A stretch of DNA of 64,000 nt from a virus: positions 1 to 64,000 of the IMG/VR virus record IMGVR_UViG_3300017917_003016; one strand, written 5' to 3'. Below the pieces are notes generated by a model. That model was not told the DNA's origin and did not search any database. It saw only the letters and a list, made by a program, of their open reading frames with translations. Below, one piece after another: positions 41,658-50,627 of the stretch; the stretch's first letter is position 1, and every line of letters begins with the position of its first letter. The position numbers were made by a program, and so were the translations under genes.

Positions 41658-42092
41658 ATGAAACTAGTAGGAACAAAGACAGAGCAGCATCTTAAGGACG
41701 CATTTGCAGGTGAATCAAAGGCTAACCGCCGCTATCTATACTTTGCCAACATGGCTGACATTGTAGGCGCACCAGATGTCGCTAACATCTTTCGACATAC
41801 TGCTGAAGGTGAAACCGGCCACGCCCACGGGCATATGGAATACCTAATCAAGGGTGGTTCAGGCGACCCCGAAACTGGCCTTCCGGCCAATGATATCGTT
41901 CAAGCACTGGAAAGTGCTATTCACGGCGAAACACACGAGTACACTGACATGTATCCGAGCATGGCCCGTGATGCACGTGACGAAGGCTTTGACGAAATCG
42001 CTGATTGGTTTGAAACACTGGCCAAGGCAGAGCGCAGCCATGCTGGCAAATTCCAACGCACTCTTGACGCTTTTGTTAAAGAGAACGCATGA
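41658..42092 (+). CDS. Rubrerythrin-type di-iron protein
   Basis: A 144-residue ferritin-like protein; the start at 41658 has AAAGGAG. Iron ligands are visible in GES (Glu19), [10 protein letters not shown] (Glu52 and His), GETHEY (Glu91, Glu94) and AERSH (Glu125, His128). There is no C-terminal rubredoxin domain, so it belongs to the short rubrerythrin group. These proteins reduce peroxide. It overlaps the DUF3501 gene by 4 bases. In proteobacteria, short rubrerythrin genes commonly sit beside DUF3501 genes, so the phage seems to carry a transferred pair against oxidative stress. Confidence 0.9.
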   Translation: MKLVGTKTEQHLKDAFAGESKANRRYLYFANMADIVGAPDVANIFRHTAEGETGHAHGHMEYLIKGGSGDPETGLPANDIVQALESAIHGETHEYTDMYPSMARDARDEGFDEIADWFETLAKAERSHAGKFQRTLDAFVKENA

Positions 42093-42679
42093 TGCTAACT
42101 CGCGACGACTTATGGAGTTTAGAAGAATATAGTCAGGTTCGCGAGGAATTCAAACCTGCTGCAGCAGCACATCGCAAACTGCGGCAGGTCAGTATTGGCG
42201 ACCATATGACTATTAGTTTTGAAGATCAGTTTACCGTCAAGTATCAGATTCAAGAAATGCTGTTGATAGAAAAAACTTTTACTGCAGAAGGTATTCAAGA
42301 TGAACTTGACGCATACAATCCTCTAATTCCTACAGGCACCAATCTTAAGGCTACACTGTATATTGAGTACAGTGATCCAACAGAGAGAGCACAGCGCCTC
42401 AAAGATCTTAAACGTGTTGAGGATCGAGTTTTTATAAAAGTCGGTAATTATCAAGCAGTCTATGCCATTGCGGACGAAGATATGGATCGAAGTAATCTGG
42501 ACAAGACTAGCGCAGTACATTTTCTAAGATTTGAACTTACTGAGCCAATGATTACAGCCTTAAGACACGGTGTCAACTTGGATGTTGGAGTGAATCATCC
42601 TGCTTATCCTGTGATTGCAACTGTATCTGATCAAACTCGTGATGCGTTAGTGCAGGATTTTGATAAAGAAATTGCTTGA
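42089..42679 (+). CDS. DUF3501 family protein
   Basis: A 196-residue protein, starting with overlapping ATGATG codons at the rubrerythrin stop. Family features are [70 protein letters not shown] and a C-terminal VNHPAYP. The family is known from bacterial operons with rubrerythrin and an Fe-S protein; its activity is unknown. Here the Fe-S partner is missing. It likely works with the rubrerythrin. A hairpin terminator follows. Confidence 0.8.
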   Translation: MMLTRDDLWSLEEYSQVREEFKPAAAAHRKLRQVSIGDHMTISFEDQFTVKYQIQEMLLIEKTFTAEGIQDELDAYNPLIPTGTNLKATLYIEYSDPTERAQRLKDLKRVEDRVFIKVGNYQAVYAIADEDMDRSNLDKTSAVHFLRFELTEPMITALRHGVNLDVGVNHPAYPVIATVSDQTRDALVQDFDKEIA

Positions 42680-42689
42680 TTTAAATTTG

Positions 42690-42717
42690 TAAAGCCTGCG
42701 CAGGCGGGCTTTACATT
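42690..42717. terminator. Convergent terminator between DUF3501 and desaturase genes
   Basis: GTAAAGCC and GGGCTTTAC close a hairpin around TGCGCAGGC. It is placed between converging genes and could serve both. Confidence 0.6.
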
Positions 42718-42726
42718 TCTATAAGA

Positions 42727-43464
42727 TTAATTTGTATTAATACGCATTAATCCTAACATAGCGAAAAACCTAACATACCAATACCCTAGATCAAACTCAA
42801 ACCATTTCATGGCTAGATTTAGTCTGTTAGGATTTAAATGATGGTTTGCATGAAGTTCTTCGCCGGCTAGTAAAATGCCAATTGGGAACATATTTACTGC
42901 TTTTCCTGAATTGGGTAGTTTTACATATCTAAATCCCAACTTATGGGTGCCCCAATCTGCAGTTAAAATAACAATATCTGTTATAAAAAATCGATGGATA
43001 GCACCAATTATAAATCCAGATATACCAAACAGCAGAGTATATATTCCCCACAGGATAGTTAACCCTAACGTTGGGTGTTTTTGATAAAATTGTTCAATTT
43101 GGCTAGTGTCCGTTTTTATTTCGGGAGCATAAGTGGCTAAATCTTTAGGACCGATGAATCGAGGTTTGTTCGGGTCATTATGTTTGTAGTCGAGCAATTC
43201 CCTAAGGGATTGTAAATGAGGACTACACGGGTCTTCTTTTTGATCGCTAAATCTATGATGTTTTCGGTGCAAAGCACACAAATGTTGTTGCCAGTTTTGA
43301 TAGGCTAAGCCCATCACTACCCATAAAATAAACCTAAACACTATTGCTAAATTTTTATCAATAACATATTGCTTATGTATAATCGATCGGTGAACTAGTA
43401 GGCTAAATGTTGCCCATAGAAGATGATAACAAAGAAGAAAAAATAATATAGAGTTTATCACCAT
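42727..43464 (-). CDS. Second fatty acid desaturase
   Basis: A 245-residue membrane protein counted from the ATG at 43464; a TTG nine bases upstream (43473) is an alternative start. His boxes are HRSIIH (25-30), HRKHH (66-70) and HANHH (~207-211), the di-iron set of membrane desaturases. Hydrophobic segments are at the N-terminus, ~39-57, ~130-165 and the C-terminus. It is ~100 aa shorter than the desaturase at 35815 and clearly diverged from it. It sits alone on the minus strand with a late-type AATAAATA site just upstream. Probably acyl-chain desaturation in host membrane. Confidence 0.85.
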   Translation of the reverse strand: MVINSILFFLLCYHLLWATFSLLVHRSIIHKQYVIDKNLAIVFRFILWVVMGLAYQNWQQHLCALHRKHHRFSDQKEDPCSPHLQSLRELLDYKHNDPNKPRFIGPKDLATYAPEIKTDTSQIEQFYQKHPTLGLTILWGIYTLLFGISGFIIGAIHRFFITDIVILTADWGTHKLGFRYVKLPNSGKAVNMFPIGILLAGEELHANHHLNPNRLNLAMKWFEFDLGYWYVRFFAMLGLMRINTN

Positions 43465-43482
43465 TGGATCCAATTGAAAAAT

Positions 43483-43490
43483 ATTTATTT
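43483..43490 (-). promoter_or_regulatory. Minus-strand T4-type late promoter (AATAAATA)
   Basis: TATTTATT on the plus strand reads AATAAATA on the minus strand, about 18 bases before the desaturase ATG. Confidence 0.6.
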
Positions 43491-43508
43491 TAAAGAAACA
43501 ATTGTTTG

Positions 43509-43537
43509 TTGACTATTGGAAAATTTTCTGTTAAACT
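43509..43537 (+). promoter_or_regulatory. Sigma70-type promoter for the 52-aa gene
   Basis: TTGACT (43509) and TAAACT (43532) have a 17-base spacer. TAAGGAAC lies before the ATG at 43573. Confidence 0.6.
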
Positions 43538-43572
43538 AAAAAAGTTAACACTAACCTAAATAAGGAACAAAC

Positions 43573-43731
43573 ATGTTTGATTCGATTGAAATACGCAAAG
43601 TAGCCAATGGCTTTATTGTAATTCTTAATACAGAAGCCGATTCTCTAGAGTATGTTTTTGACACTAGCCGCAAGGCTATCAAGTTTATTCGTGAATACGT
43701 AGAAGCCAAACATATAAGAGAAACTGTATAA
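43573..43731 (+). CDS. Small hypothetical protein (52 aa)
   Basis: This starts at 43573 after TAAGGAACAAAC and encodes MFDSIEIRKVANGFIVIL..., a short beta-then-helix protein with FVFDTSRKAI-like text (YVFDTSRKAIKFIREYV). It has its own promoter and is followed by a late promoter for the sugar locus. No domain is recognised. Confidence 0.6.
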   Translation: MFDSIEIRKVANGFIVILNTEADSLEYVFDTSRKAIKFIREYVEAKHIRETV

Positions 43732-43753
43732 TTTTGCTGACATTTTTTAGCAA

Positions 43754-43761
43754 AATAAATA
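43754..43761 (+). promoter_or_regulatory. T4-type late promoter (AATAAATA) for the sugar locus
   Basis: AATAAATA lies 39 bases upstream of the epimerase ATG, with CTGGAGAAATCG before the start. Confidence 0.65.
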
Positions 43762-43800
43762 GTTTTGTTGCTGTAAATTCAATAAAAACTGGAGAAATCG

Positions 43801-44826
43801 ATGTCAAAAACCGTCTTAGTGACTGGTGGTGCTGGATTCGTTGCACACCATGTCATTGAAAAAATCCTGCGTGAAACCGATTGGAATGTAGTAAGTTTAG
43901 ACCGATTGGACTTTTCCGGAAATCTTAATCGCTTGTGGGACATGGCTCAGGATTTGGATACCACCACTCGTAAGCGCATACGTGTAGTATTCCATGATTT
44001 GCGAGCGGATCTAAACCCGTTGGTACGCCGAGAAATTGGCAAGGTTGACTATGTACTGCATCTGGCTGCAGGTAGTCATGTGGATCGATCAATTGAATAT
44101 CCCATGGAATTTGTTTTAGACAATGTAGTTGGAACCTGTAATGTCCTAAACTATGCTCGTGACCTAGACGGTTTAGAACGATTCATTTATTTCTCAACTG
44201 ATGAAGTATTTGGTCCTGCGCCCGTCGGTGTGGACTACAAAGAGCGAGATCGTTACAACAGTTCTAATCCATATTCTGCCACTAAAGCCGGCGGCGAAGA
44301 ACTAGCCGTGGCTTTTGAAAATACCTATAAGTTGCCGATCTACATCACACATACTATGAATGTGTTTGGTCAAAGACAGCACCCGGAAAAATACATTCCC
44401 ATGTGTATTCGCAAGGTACACGATGGTGATACCATTACTATTCACTCAGACGCTACACGAACAATTCCAGGAAGTCGCCACTATATTCATGCTGCAGATG
44501 TGGCAGATGCTATGTTGTTCTTGTTGAATCTACGGGCAACTTTGGAAGAAGATCACGGCGGAGCCAAATGCCCTAAGTTTAATCTAGTAGGGGCTGAAGA
44601 AATCAATAATCTAGCATTAGCACAGTTAATTGCGGATGTGCAAGGAAAACCACTGCACTATGAAATGGTTGATTTTCACTCAAGCCGGCCTGGGCACGAT
44701 CTGCGCTATAGCCTTAGTGGAGAATACATGAAGAGCCTAGGATGGGTTCCTAGGGTTGCACTTAGCCAACGTATTGGTGAAGTAGTGAATTGGACTTTGG
44801 CCAATGAACGTTGGCTGCGAACTTAA
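43801..44826 (+). CDS. NAD-dependent nucleotide-sugar dehydratase/epimerase
   Basis: A 341-residue extended SDR enzyme: TVLVTGGAGFVAHHV (5-19) binds NAD, LHLAAGSHVDRS follows, and FSTDEVFG plus YSATKAGGE (YxxxK) form the catalytic region. The STDEVFG text is typical of dTDP-glucose 4,6-dehydratases; the length also fits. It would supply a 4-keto-6-deoxy or epimerised sugar nucleotide. It is first gene of the glycan locus with its own late promoter. Downstream a second SDR and a sugar C-methyltransferase could act on its product. Confidence 0.88.
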   Translation: MSKTVLVTGGAGFVAHHVIEKILRETDWNVVSLDRLDFSGNLNRLWDMAQDLDTTTRKRIRVVFHDLRADLNPLVRREIGKVDYVLHLAAGSHVDRSIEYPMEFVLDNVVGTCNVLNYARDLDGLERFIYFSTDEVFGPAPVGVDYKERDRYNSSNPYSATKAGGEELAVAFENTYKLPIYITHTMNVFGQRQHPEKYIPMCIRKVHDGDTITIHSDATRTIPGSRHYIHAADVADAMLFLLNLRATLEEDHGGAKCPKFNLVGAEEINNLALAQLIADVQGKPLHYEMVDFHSSRPGHDLRYSLSGEYMKSLGWVPRVALSQRIGEVVNWTLANERWLRT

Positions 44827-44835
44827 AGGACAGAC

Positions 44836-45576
44836 ATGAGCAAGAATATTGTATTTTTAACTTCTGCGGTTTATACTAATTATGGCATTTATAACCCGCA
44901 AGAACGTATTAAGCAAACACTAGAAACAGCACAGAGTGCCAGAAAGTACATTCCTGACTGCAAGATAATTCTTGTGGACAACAGTAAGGTTGACGTGCAA
45001 AATGACGATAGTGCAGAATTTAATGAACTCATCGATACTGTAGATTACTATATCGACAACAGCGACGATAGCGACATTCAGTATTTTCATAACAATGTTG
45101 CAAACTACGATATTGGCAAAAATGCTATGGAAGCCATGGGCCTGCTCAAAGCCCTGACGTTTATCTATAATGACAGCGATATGATGCAGGAAATCAATCA
45201 AGCGTCTCGCATTTTTAAACTCAGTGGCAGATATTCAGTAACTGACAAGTTTGATATTACCAAATTTGATAATCCTTCAACTCAAGACAAGTACGTGTTT
45301 AAAAAGGCTCAGCCAAGTTGGATTAATCCACAAGACACTGGAGTAAATACCTTGCTTCAGACTCGTCTTTGGAGTTTTACGCCAAGCCTGTACCTAGAAA
45401 CCATGCAGATGTATAGTCATATTATTGAAAATATGATTAATTTATTCAATGCAGGCAAGTATATTGACAATGAGCACAGCATGAGCAAGTTTATTCCTCG
45501 CAATAAACTGGTAGAATTAGAAACGGTAGGTCTAATGGGCAACATTGCTCCTAATGGCATGATGATCATCGATTAA
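44836..45576 (+). CDS. Putative glycosyltransferase-like protein (246 aa)
   Basis: This starts 9 bases after the dehydratase, with AAAGGACAGAC before it. NIVFLTSAVYTNYG and CKIILVDNSKVDV resemble the start of a GT-A fold, and RIFKLSGRYSVTDKFD is a block I associate with sugar-transfer or WavE-like proteins. KAQPSWINPQDTGVNTLLQTRLW follows. Catalytic DxD cannot be fixed (DNS or NDSD are candidates). It overlaps the next gene by one base. The locus context supports a role in sugar transfer. Confidence 0.45.
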   Translation: MSKNIVFLTSAVYTNYGIYNPQERIKQTLETAQSARKYIPDCKIILVDNSKVDVQNDDSAEFNELIDTVDYYIDNSDDSDIQYFHNNVANYDIGKNAMEAMGLLKALTFIYNDSDMMQEINQASRIFKLSGRYSVTDKFDITKFDNPSTQDKYVFKKAQPSWINPQDTGVNTLLQTRLWSFTPSLYLETMQMYSHIIENMINLFNAGKYIDNEHSMSKFIPRNKLVELETVGLMGNIAPNGMMIID

Positions 45577-46499
45577 TGAAGAATGTACTGTTATTAGGGG
45601 CAAATGGATACATAGGGTCTCGTCTTAAGCAGATCTTAAATTTTGCCCACTGTGTAACTGCAATTGATATTGGTTGGTTTAGTCGTGTTGATGACTGCGT
45701 GGTTTCTGACTACAGACATCTGACTAACAGCGAACTTAAAAAGTTTGATGTAATTATCGTTTTGGCAGGTCACAGTTCAGTAAAAACCTGCGAAGGGCCC
45801 ATGCAAAGTCCATGGTTGAACAATGTGACCAATTTTACAGATCTCTTGGCAAAAACGGACGATCAACTGATAATTTACGCTAGTTCTGCCAGCGTGTACG
45901 GCAATAGTCTGCCGGGACAAAAGCATCGCGAAGAGGTGCAGCGGTTTGTCCCTGTTAATAACTATGATGTTACTAAGTATGTGTTAGATCTGCATGCAGA
46001 AGCGGCCTTGTTGCAGGGACGTAAAATCATAGGTCTTCGATTTGGTACGGTTAACGGTTGGTCATCGATTCTGAGAACCGATGTTATGATCAATGCCATG
46101 TATGAAACTGCAGTGCGCAGCGGTAGCATACAGGTGACCAATAGTCATATCAGTCGAGCCATTCTAGGTATCGAAGATCTTTGCCGAGCCATTGATACTT
46201 GTATCAAAAATCCTGTGCCGGGTATTTACAATCTTGCAAGTTTTAATTTAACAGTCAGTGAAATTGCCAACGCTGTGTCAGACAAGTTAGATGTTCGTTT
46301 GGTTGACAACGGTTTGCTGGGCAATGCCTATGATTTTAGTCTAGACACTCAACTGTTTGAAACTACTTATAATTTCAAATTCAAAGAAACACCCGATAGC
46401 ATACTTCAGAGTTTAGTTGAAAAATATTCAACAGCAAAAACTCAAAGACGTGACCAATATATCTACTATAACTGGACGGAAAAAAATGACATCGAATAA
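45576..46499 (+). CDS. NAD-dependent epimerase/reductase
   Basis: A 307-residue SDR with VLLLGANGYIGSRL (4-17), IIVLAGHSS, IYASSASVYGNS and YDVTKYVLDLHAE (YxxxK). The overlap with the previous gene is TAATGAA. Its likely substrate is a nucleotide sugar or a keto-sugar made by the first SDR. The last ~25 residues (KTQRRDQYIYYNW) are an unusual basic/aromatic tail. The next gene starts within this one, so the two are coupled. Confidence 0.8.
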   Translation: MKNVLLLGANGYIGSRLKQILNFAHCVTAIDIGWFSRVDDCVVSDYRHLTNSELKKFDVIIVLAGHSSVKTCEGPMQSPWLNNVTNFTDLLAKTDDQLIIYASSASVYGNSLPGQKHREEVQRFVPVNNYDVTKYVLDLHAEAALLQGRKIIGLRFGTVNGWSSILRTDVMINAMYETAVRSGSIQVTNSHISRAILGIEDLCRAIDTCIKNPVPGIYNLASFNLTVSEIANAVSDKLDVRLVDNGLLGNAYDFSLDTQLFETTYNFKFKETPDSILQSLVEKYSTAKTQRRDQYIYYNWTEKNDIE

Positions 46500-47706
46500 C
46501 TGTAAAGAACTAACAGAATGCCTGTGCTGTGGTAGCCGCTCTCTAAAAGAAGTACTAGATTTAGGCGAGCAGCCAATGGCCAACAGTTTTATAACATCAC
46601 CTGACGAATCAGAATTGACCTTTCCTCTGCGCCTTAATCTCTGCTCGGGATGTACGCATCTGCAACTTAGCCACGCAGTAAATCCAGATCTATTGTTTAA
46701 AAATTATCTCTATGTCAGCGGTACTAGTCAAACTCTTCGCGACTATTTTGATTGGTTCGCTAATTTTACTTTGCAGTATTTTAAAAATCGTCCTAAAGCA
46801 GTTTTAGATATTGCCTGCAATGACGGTAGTCAATTGAATTCTTATAAGAGTCTTGGTCTCAGAACATTTGGTATTGATCCAGCAGAAAATCTACATAAGA
46901 TCAGTTCTGCCAACCATATGGTTGTCTGCGATTATTTCAGCGACAAACACATTGATGAATTCAAACAACACAAATTAGATATAATTACTGCGCAAAATGT
47001 TTTTGCACACAATAGTTATCCTTTAGATTTTCTTAAGATTTGCAAAGAAATAATGCATGACGAAAGTGTGTTGTTTATTCAAACTAGCCAAGCAGATATG
47101 GTAAAGAACAACGAGTTTGACACCATCTATCATGAGCATCTGAGTTTTTTCAACAGTATGAGTATGAATGCACTAGTAAGTCGCGCTGGCCTGCACTTGG
47201 TTGACATCGTCAAAACCCCTATACACGGCAACAGTTACGTATTTGTTATTCAAAAGAATCCAAGTAATACCGAATTGGTAGACCAGATGCTGCGTAATGA
47301 ACGTGAATTGGGATTACAAAATCTGCAGACCTATAGTGAATATGCAGAAAAGTGTATTAATGTAATTGAAGATCTTAAACAAACGATAATGCACTATCGA
47401 CTGCTGGACTACCATATAATTGGGTATGGTGCTGCTGCAAAAGGTATGACTTTGATTAACTTTGGTGATCTTCATTTAGATTATGTAATCGATGACAATC
47501 CTTTGAAACAAGGAAGATTTTGCCCAGGTAGTCACATACCTGTAGTATCAATTGATATCCTTGACAGCCTGTCTTCAGATGCAAAAGTAGCATTTATACC
47601 ACTAGCATGGAATTTCTTTAGTGAAATTCGAGACAAAATTAAAATCAAAAGAGACAAAACAGAAGATGTTTTTATACGGTATTTCCCTAAAATTAACATA
47701 GAATAA
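46486..47706 (+). CDS. Sugar C-methyltransferase (NovU/TylCIII-like)
   Basis: A 406-residue protein; I choose the ATG at 46486 with GGACGG before it. The N-terminal zinc module is CLCCGSRSLKEVLDLGEQPMAN, then CSGCTHLQL. The SAM domain has VLDIACNDGSQL (~105-116), FGIDPAENL and an IITAQNVFAHN segment. DTIYHEHLSFFN and the C-terminal IIGYGAAAKGMTLIN complete the family layout. These enzymes methylate carbon of keto-deoxy sugar nucleotides, consistent with the dehydratase upstream. Its byproduct S-adenosylhomocysteine is a substrate of the phage AhcY. Confidence 0.88.
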   Translation: MTSNNCKELTECLCCGSRSLKEVLDLGEQPMANSFITSPDESELTFPLRLNLCSGCTHLQLSHAVNPDLLFKNYLYVSGTSQTLRDYFDWFANFTLQYFKNRPKAVLDIACNDGSQLNSYKSLGLRTFGIDPAENLHKISSANHMVVCDYFSDKHIDEFKQHKLDIITAQNVFAHNSYPLDFLKICKEIMHDESVLFIQTSQADMVKNNEFDTIYHEHLSFFNSMSMNALVSRAGLHLVDIVKTPIHGNSYVFVIQKNPSNTELVDQMLRNERELGLQNLQTYSEYAEKCINVIEDLKQTIMHYRLLDYHIIGYGAAAKGMTLINFGDLHLDYVIDDNPLKQGRFCPGSHIPVVSIDILDSLSSDAKVAFIPLAWNFFSEIRDKIKIKRDKTEDVFIRYFPKINIE

Positions 47707-48485
47707 TGCGAACACTAATATCTCATTTTTACAATGAAGAATATCTACTACCGTGGTTCCTAAACCACCACAAGCAGATCTTTGATCATGGCATAATGAT
47801 CGACTATCATTCAACTGATCGATCAGTTGAAATAATCAAAGAAATTTGTCCCACGTGGGACATCGTAACTAGTCGTAATAATGATTTCCAGGCCGACATG
47901 ATCGATGTAGAAGTCAATGAAATTGAAAAACAAATCAGTGGTTGGAGAATTTGTTTAAATGTAACTGAGCAGTTGATTGGCGATTATTCTATCCTAGATG
48001 ATCAACCTAGACAATTATTGATACCTAGTGTATTTTTTGTTGATTGTGATAGAGATCGCCATGTTACACATGATTTACCACTTTACGACCAAAAAACACA
48101 TGGATTTATGTTTGGCGATAGTCCGCAAAACTTTTTAGAACGCCGTAGTCGAAGTCTGCACAACATTCCTGTGCACTATCCTGCTCAGAGTACTCCGCAG
48201 TGTATGGCTCCGGGTCGTCACTGGAATTCATACAATACAGACAAACTAGTGACATTTTACTACGGTTGGTGTCCATTTGACGATGGCGGCATAGCACGTA
48301 AACTACAAATACAGACTCAAATACCTTTGATTGACCGTCAACGTGGTTGGGGATTTCATCATATTACCAACAAGGAAACCCTAACCTGGAGATTGGAAAA
48401 TGAATTCGTACCCAGAGCCAGAAATATTGCCAAGGAAATAGAACCTTATGTTACCAAACATAAAAGTCTTACAAATTTATTATAA
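47706..48485 (+). CDS. Glycosyltransferase (GT2/GT92-like)
   Basis: A 259-residue protein, start overlapping the C-methyltransferase stop. SHFYNEEYLLPWFLNHH, then IMIDYHSTDRSVEIIKE matches the start of family GT2_4/GT92 transferases, and FVDCDRDRHV may carry the metal-binding acidic pair. APGRHWNSYNTDK and YYGWCPFDDGG are conserved-looking. Substrate unknown. It lies inside the sugar operon and overlaps the next gene by 38 bases. Confidence 0.7.
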   Translation: MRTLISHFYNEEYLLPWFLNHHKQIFDHGIMIDYHSTDRSVEIIKEICPTWDIVTSRNNDFQADMIDVEVNEIEKQISGWRICLNVTEQLIGDYSILDDQPRQLLIPSVFFVDCDRDRHVTHDLPLYDQKTHGFMFGDSPQNFLERRSRSLHNIPVHYPAQSTPQCMAPGRHWNSYNTDKLVTFYYGWCPFDDGGIARKLQIQTQIPLIDRQRGWGFHHITNKETLTWRLENEFVPRARNIAKEIEPYVTKHKSLTNLL

Positions 48486-49284
48486 ACCAGAACTTCGTCA
48501 GCATTGTGACCCGTTGTTTGAACCGTTGGATAATACTGCCAATCCTCGTCCAGATCTGAGAGAGTGGTATAATTGGGATCAGGAACACGAGCGTCTGGTA
48601 TCATCAAACCTAGATTATTGGGGTTTTGTTAGTTGGAAGTTCAAAGAAAAAACCAATCTTACAGGACAACAGGTCTTTGACTGGATACAACAAAACCCCG
48701 GTCATGATGTTTATCTGCTTAATCCTTGTATAATCAATGAGGCTTTATTTTTAAACAGTTGGGAACAAGGAGACCTCTGGCACCCCAACATCAGCGGTAT
48801 AGGTAATAAATTTTTAGAAAAATTAGGTTACAATGATATTGATGTGCGATCTATGGTCTTAGATCGAAACAAGACTGTGTTTGCTAACTATGTTATTGGT
48901 AATCGTAGGTTCTGGACTAAATTTATGGAGTTCAGTCGTAGACTCTTTACAGAAGCGGAAAAAGATAGTATATTTAAAAATGAAGTGTTTGGTGCAGGCG
49001 GCAGCAATTATGCACACGACAAGAGCCTGCCAAATTTTACATTTCTAATAGAACGACTAATTCCTACGTTCTTAGAACTAGAAGGATTCGATAGTATTGG
49101 ATACAGTTATGACAATCCCAATGCAGTTCATGAAAAATACAAGCCCCACTGGGCAGATTTGACTGCAATAAGTGATTTAAAATTGCTCATAAATCGTTAT
49201 GAAAGTGACGAATTATACAGTATTTGGAACTATTTTAGACAAAAAATGCTACAACAAAATCCGGGTATTTTAGGTCTGGAATAA
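48448..49284 (+). CDS. Putative polysaccharide-locus protein (278 aa)
   Basis: This starts inside the 3' end of the previous gene. VLQIYYKPELRQHCDPLFEPLDN at the start, FVSWKFKEKTNLTGQQVFDWIQ and HDVYLLNPCI are reminiscent of proteins encoded in bacterial capsule or O-antigen loci whose function is unassigned. The rest is helical with aromatic residues (YVIGNRRFWTKFMEFS). It could be a glycosyltransferase of a poorly known family. No metal-binding motif stands out. Confidence 0.4.
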   Translation: MLPNIKVLQIYYKPELRQHCDPLFEPLDNTANPRPDLREWYNWDQEHERLVSSNLDYWGFVSWKFKEKTNLTGQQVFDWIQQNPGHDVYLLNPCIINEALFLNSWEQGDLWHPNISGIGNKFLEKLGYNDIDVRSMVLDRNKTVFANYVIGNRRFWTKFMEFSRRLFTEAEKDSIFKNEVFGAGGSNYAHDKSLPNFTFLIERLIPTFLELEGFDSIGYSYDNPNAVHEKYKPHWADLTAISDLKLLINRYESDELYSIWNYFRQKMLQQNPGILGLE

Positions 49285-49364
49285 TTATCTCTTTTTCTGC
49301 CGATAAAACTACGTATAAAAGTCATATCATCCTTGACTATATACTAAACGTTCGGAGGAAAAGC

Positions 49365-49577
49365 ATGGATAATAACCAAACCGAATCGAGATATTATTGT
49401 GCAGGGAGATATTGCGCAGTGAGGGAACAGTGTCACAGACACACTTCAAGTGTAAAGGTAAATGAAGCAGCATTTGATGACTATGATCTAGTCCATATGA
49501 GAGACGGGGTAATCAAACCTTGTCAATATTTTGTAGACCGCAATCTAGCCACAGGTCTACCGCCGAGAGAAATCTAA
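49365..49577 (+). CDS. Small Cys-rich hypothetical protein
   Basis: A 70-residue protein with a strong GGAGGAAA before the ATG. Cys12, Cys17, Cys23 and Cys53 are spaced like a metal site (YYCAGRYCAVREQCHRH). It lies between the first and second half of the sugar locus, upstream of the cell-wall hydrolase. No family is recognised. Confidence 0.55.
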   Translation: MDNNQTESRYYCAGRYCAVREQCHRHTSSVKVNEAAFDDYDLVHMRDGVIKPCQYFVDRNLATGLPPREI

Positions 49578-49608
49578 GCAAGACGTAAAACTAACAGGAG
49601 GGAAAACT

Positions 49609-50187
49609 ATGAGCGTATTTCAACGCCTCAAAACGATACTGACCTGGACAAATATGTCCTTAGTATTTGGAGTAAGCCTGCTGATGTTCAGCAGTAGTGC
49701 AGTACCACAGATGCAAACAAATTTTGTTTTCGATAGATTCCAGCAGTCTTATAAACAAAAATATGATGCCGCAAGACAGCGCCAATTGGTATGCCTGGCT
49801 CGTAACGTCTACTATGAAGCCGGCAACGAACCATTCAAAGGGCAACTGGCAGTGGCTCAGGTCACAGTCAATCGAGCACACAGCGGACAATTTCCTAGAG
49901 ACCTGTGCGATGTAATAAGTCAATCATCTCGCAGAGGTCAAACACGTGTTTGCCAGTTCAGTTGGTATTGCGACAAGACTAAGAATAAAAATTTAAGAAT
50001 CAGTGAATCTCATCCAAGTTATATTGCTGCTAAAAAGGTTTATCTTGAGGGCGAAAGGCTTCCAAAACTGGGACACAGTACCTATTACTTTCATAATCTT
50101 ACGGTAACGGTATCTCAAAGTTATCCCTATAAGATTATAGCAAAAATTGGCAATCATATTTTTTATAGGCGAGAAAAACAATCTTGA
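49609..50187 (+). CDS. SleB-type cell wall hydrolase (candidate endolysin)
   Basis: A 192-residue protein with AGGAGGGAAAAC before its ATG. One N-terminal hydrophobic segment (~17-33, LVFGVSLLMFSSSAV) looks like a signal anchor. The Hydrolase_2/SleB domain starts near residue 61 with VCLARNVYYEAGNEPFKGQLAVAQV (Glu70 in the catalytic position), followed by CDVI, CQFSWYCDK, and HSTYYFHN then IGNHIFY. These enzymes cleave peptidoglycan. A membrane-anchored or exported form would fit holin-independent lysis. It lies within sugar genes; no separate holin is obvious, though small membrane proteins exist elsewhere. Confidence 0.87.
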   Translation: MSVFQRLKTILTWTNMSLVFGVSLLMFSSSAVPQMQTNFVFDRFQQSYKQKYDAARQRQLVCLARNVYYEAGNEPFKGQLAVAQVTVNRAHSGQFPRDLCDVISQSSRRGQTRVCQFSWYCDKTKNKNLRISESHPSYIAAKKVYLEGERLPKLGHSTYYFHNLTVTVSQSYPYKIIAKIGNHIFYRREKQS

Positions 50188-50627
50188 ACAAGGCTTTGGT
50201 TTTTCTAAGGGAACGCATACGCCAGGATGAAGTAATTGCTGAATTAAATCCTTGTCTGGTAGTAAAATCAAATAAACCTACTTTTCAACTGCGATTGGCC
50301 GAAGCGGGGTTAATCCTTGATGAAAAAATTGCTGAAGGTCTTAGATTAGATGTGATTTGTGTAGTAAATGAGAATAATTTAAGAATTTATGATCTTGAAA
50401 AATTTTCAAAAGATGATTACCTTGAAAGATTTTACTATACAACTGATCAACTACATTCTAGTTCCTTTTTCTGTAAGCCTGGTGCATTTAGTACGATCAG
50501 CAGTCTTTATAAGATAAATTTTGATAACTATAACTTCAAAAATACTGGCCACGATACCATAGAACTACTTACTGAACAAATTTTCTTTTTGGTTAATCGT
50601 TTGGGATTTGAGGTAAAAATTGGATAA
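50184..50627 (+). CDS. Hypothetical protein (147 aa), TTG start
   Basis: The frame starts with TTG at 50184, overlapping the hydrolase stop (TTGA). The product is soluble, with RLAEAGLILDEKIAEGLRLDV and aromatic-rich LERFYYTTDQLHSSSFF. No family recognised. It overlaps the next gene by 8 bases. Being between the hydrolase and a sugar protein, it is probably an operon member. Confidence 0.45.
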   Translation: MNKALVFLRERIRQDEVIAELNPCLVVKSNKPTFQLRLAEAGLILDEKIAEGLRLDVICVVNENNLRIYDLEKFSKDDYLERFYYTTDQLHSSSFFCKPGAFSTISSLYKINFDNYNFKNTGHDTIELLTEQIFFLVNRLGFEVKIG

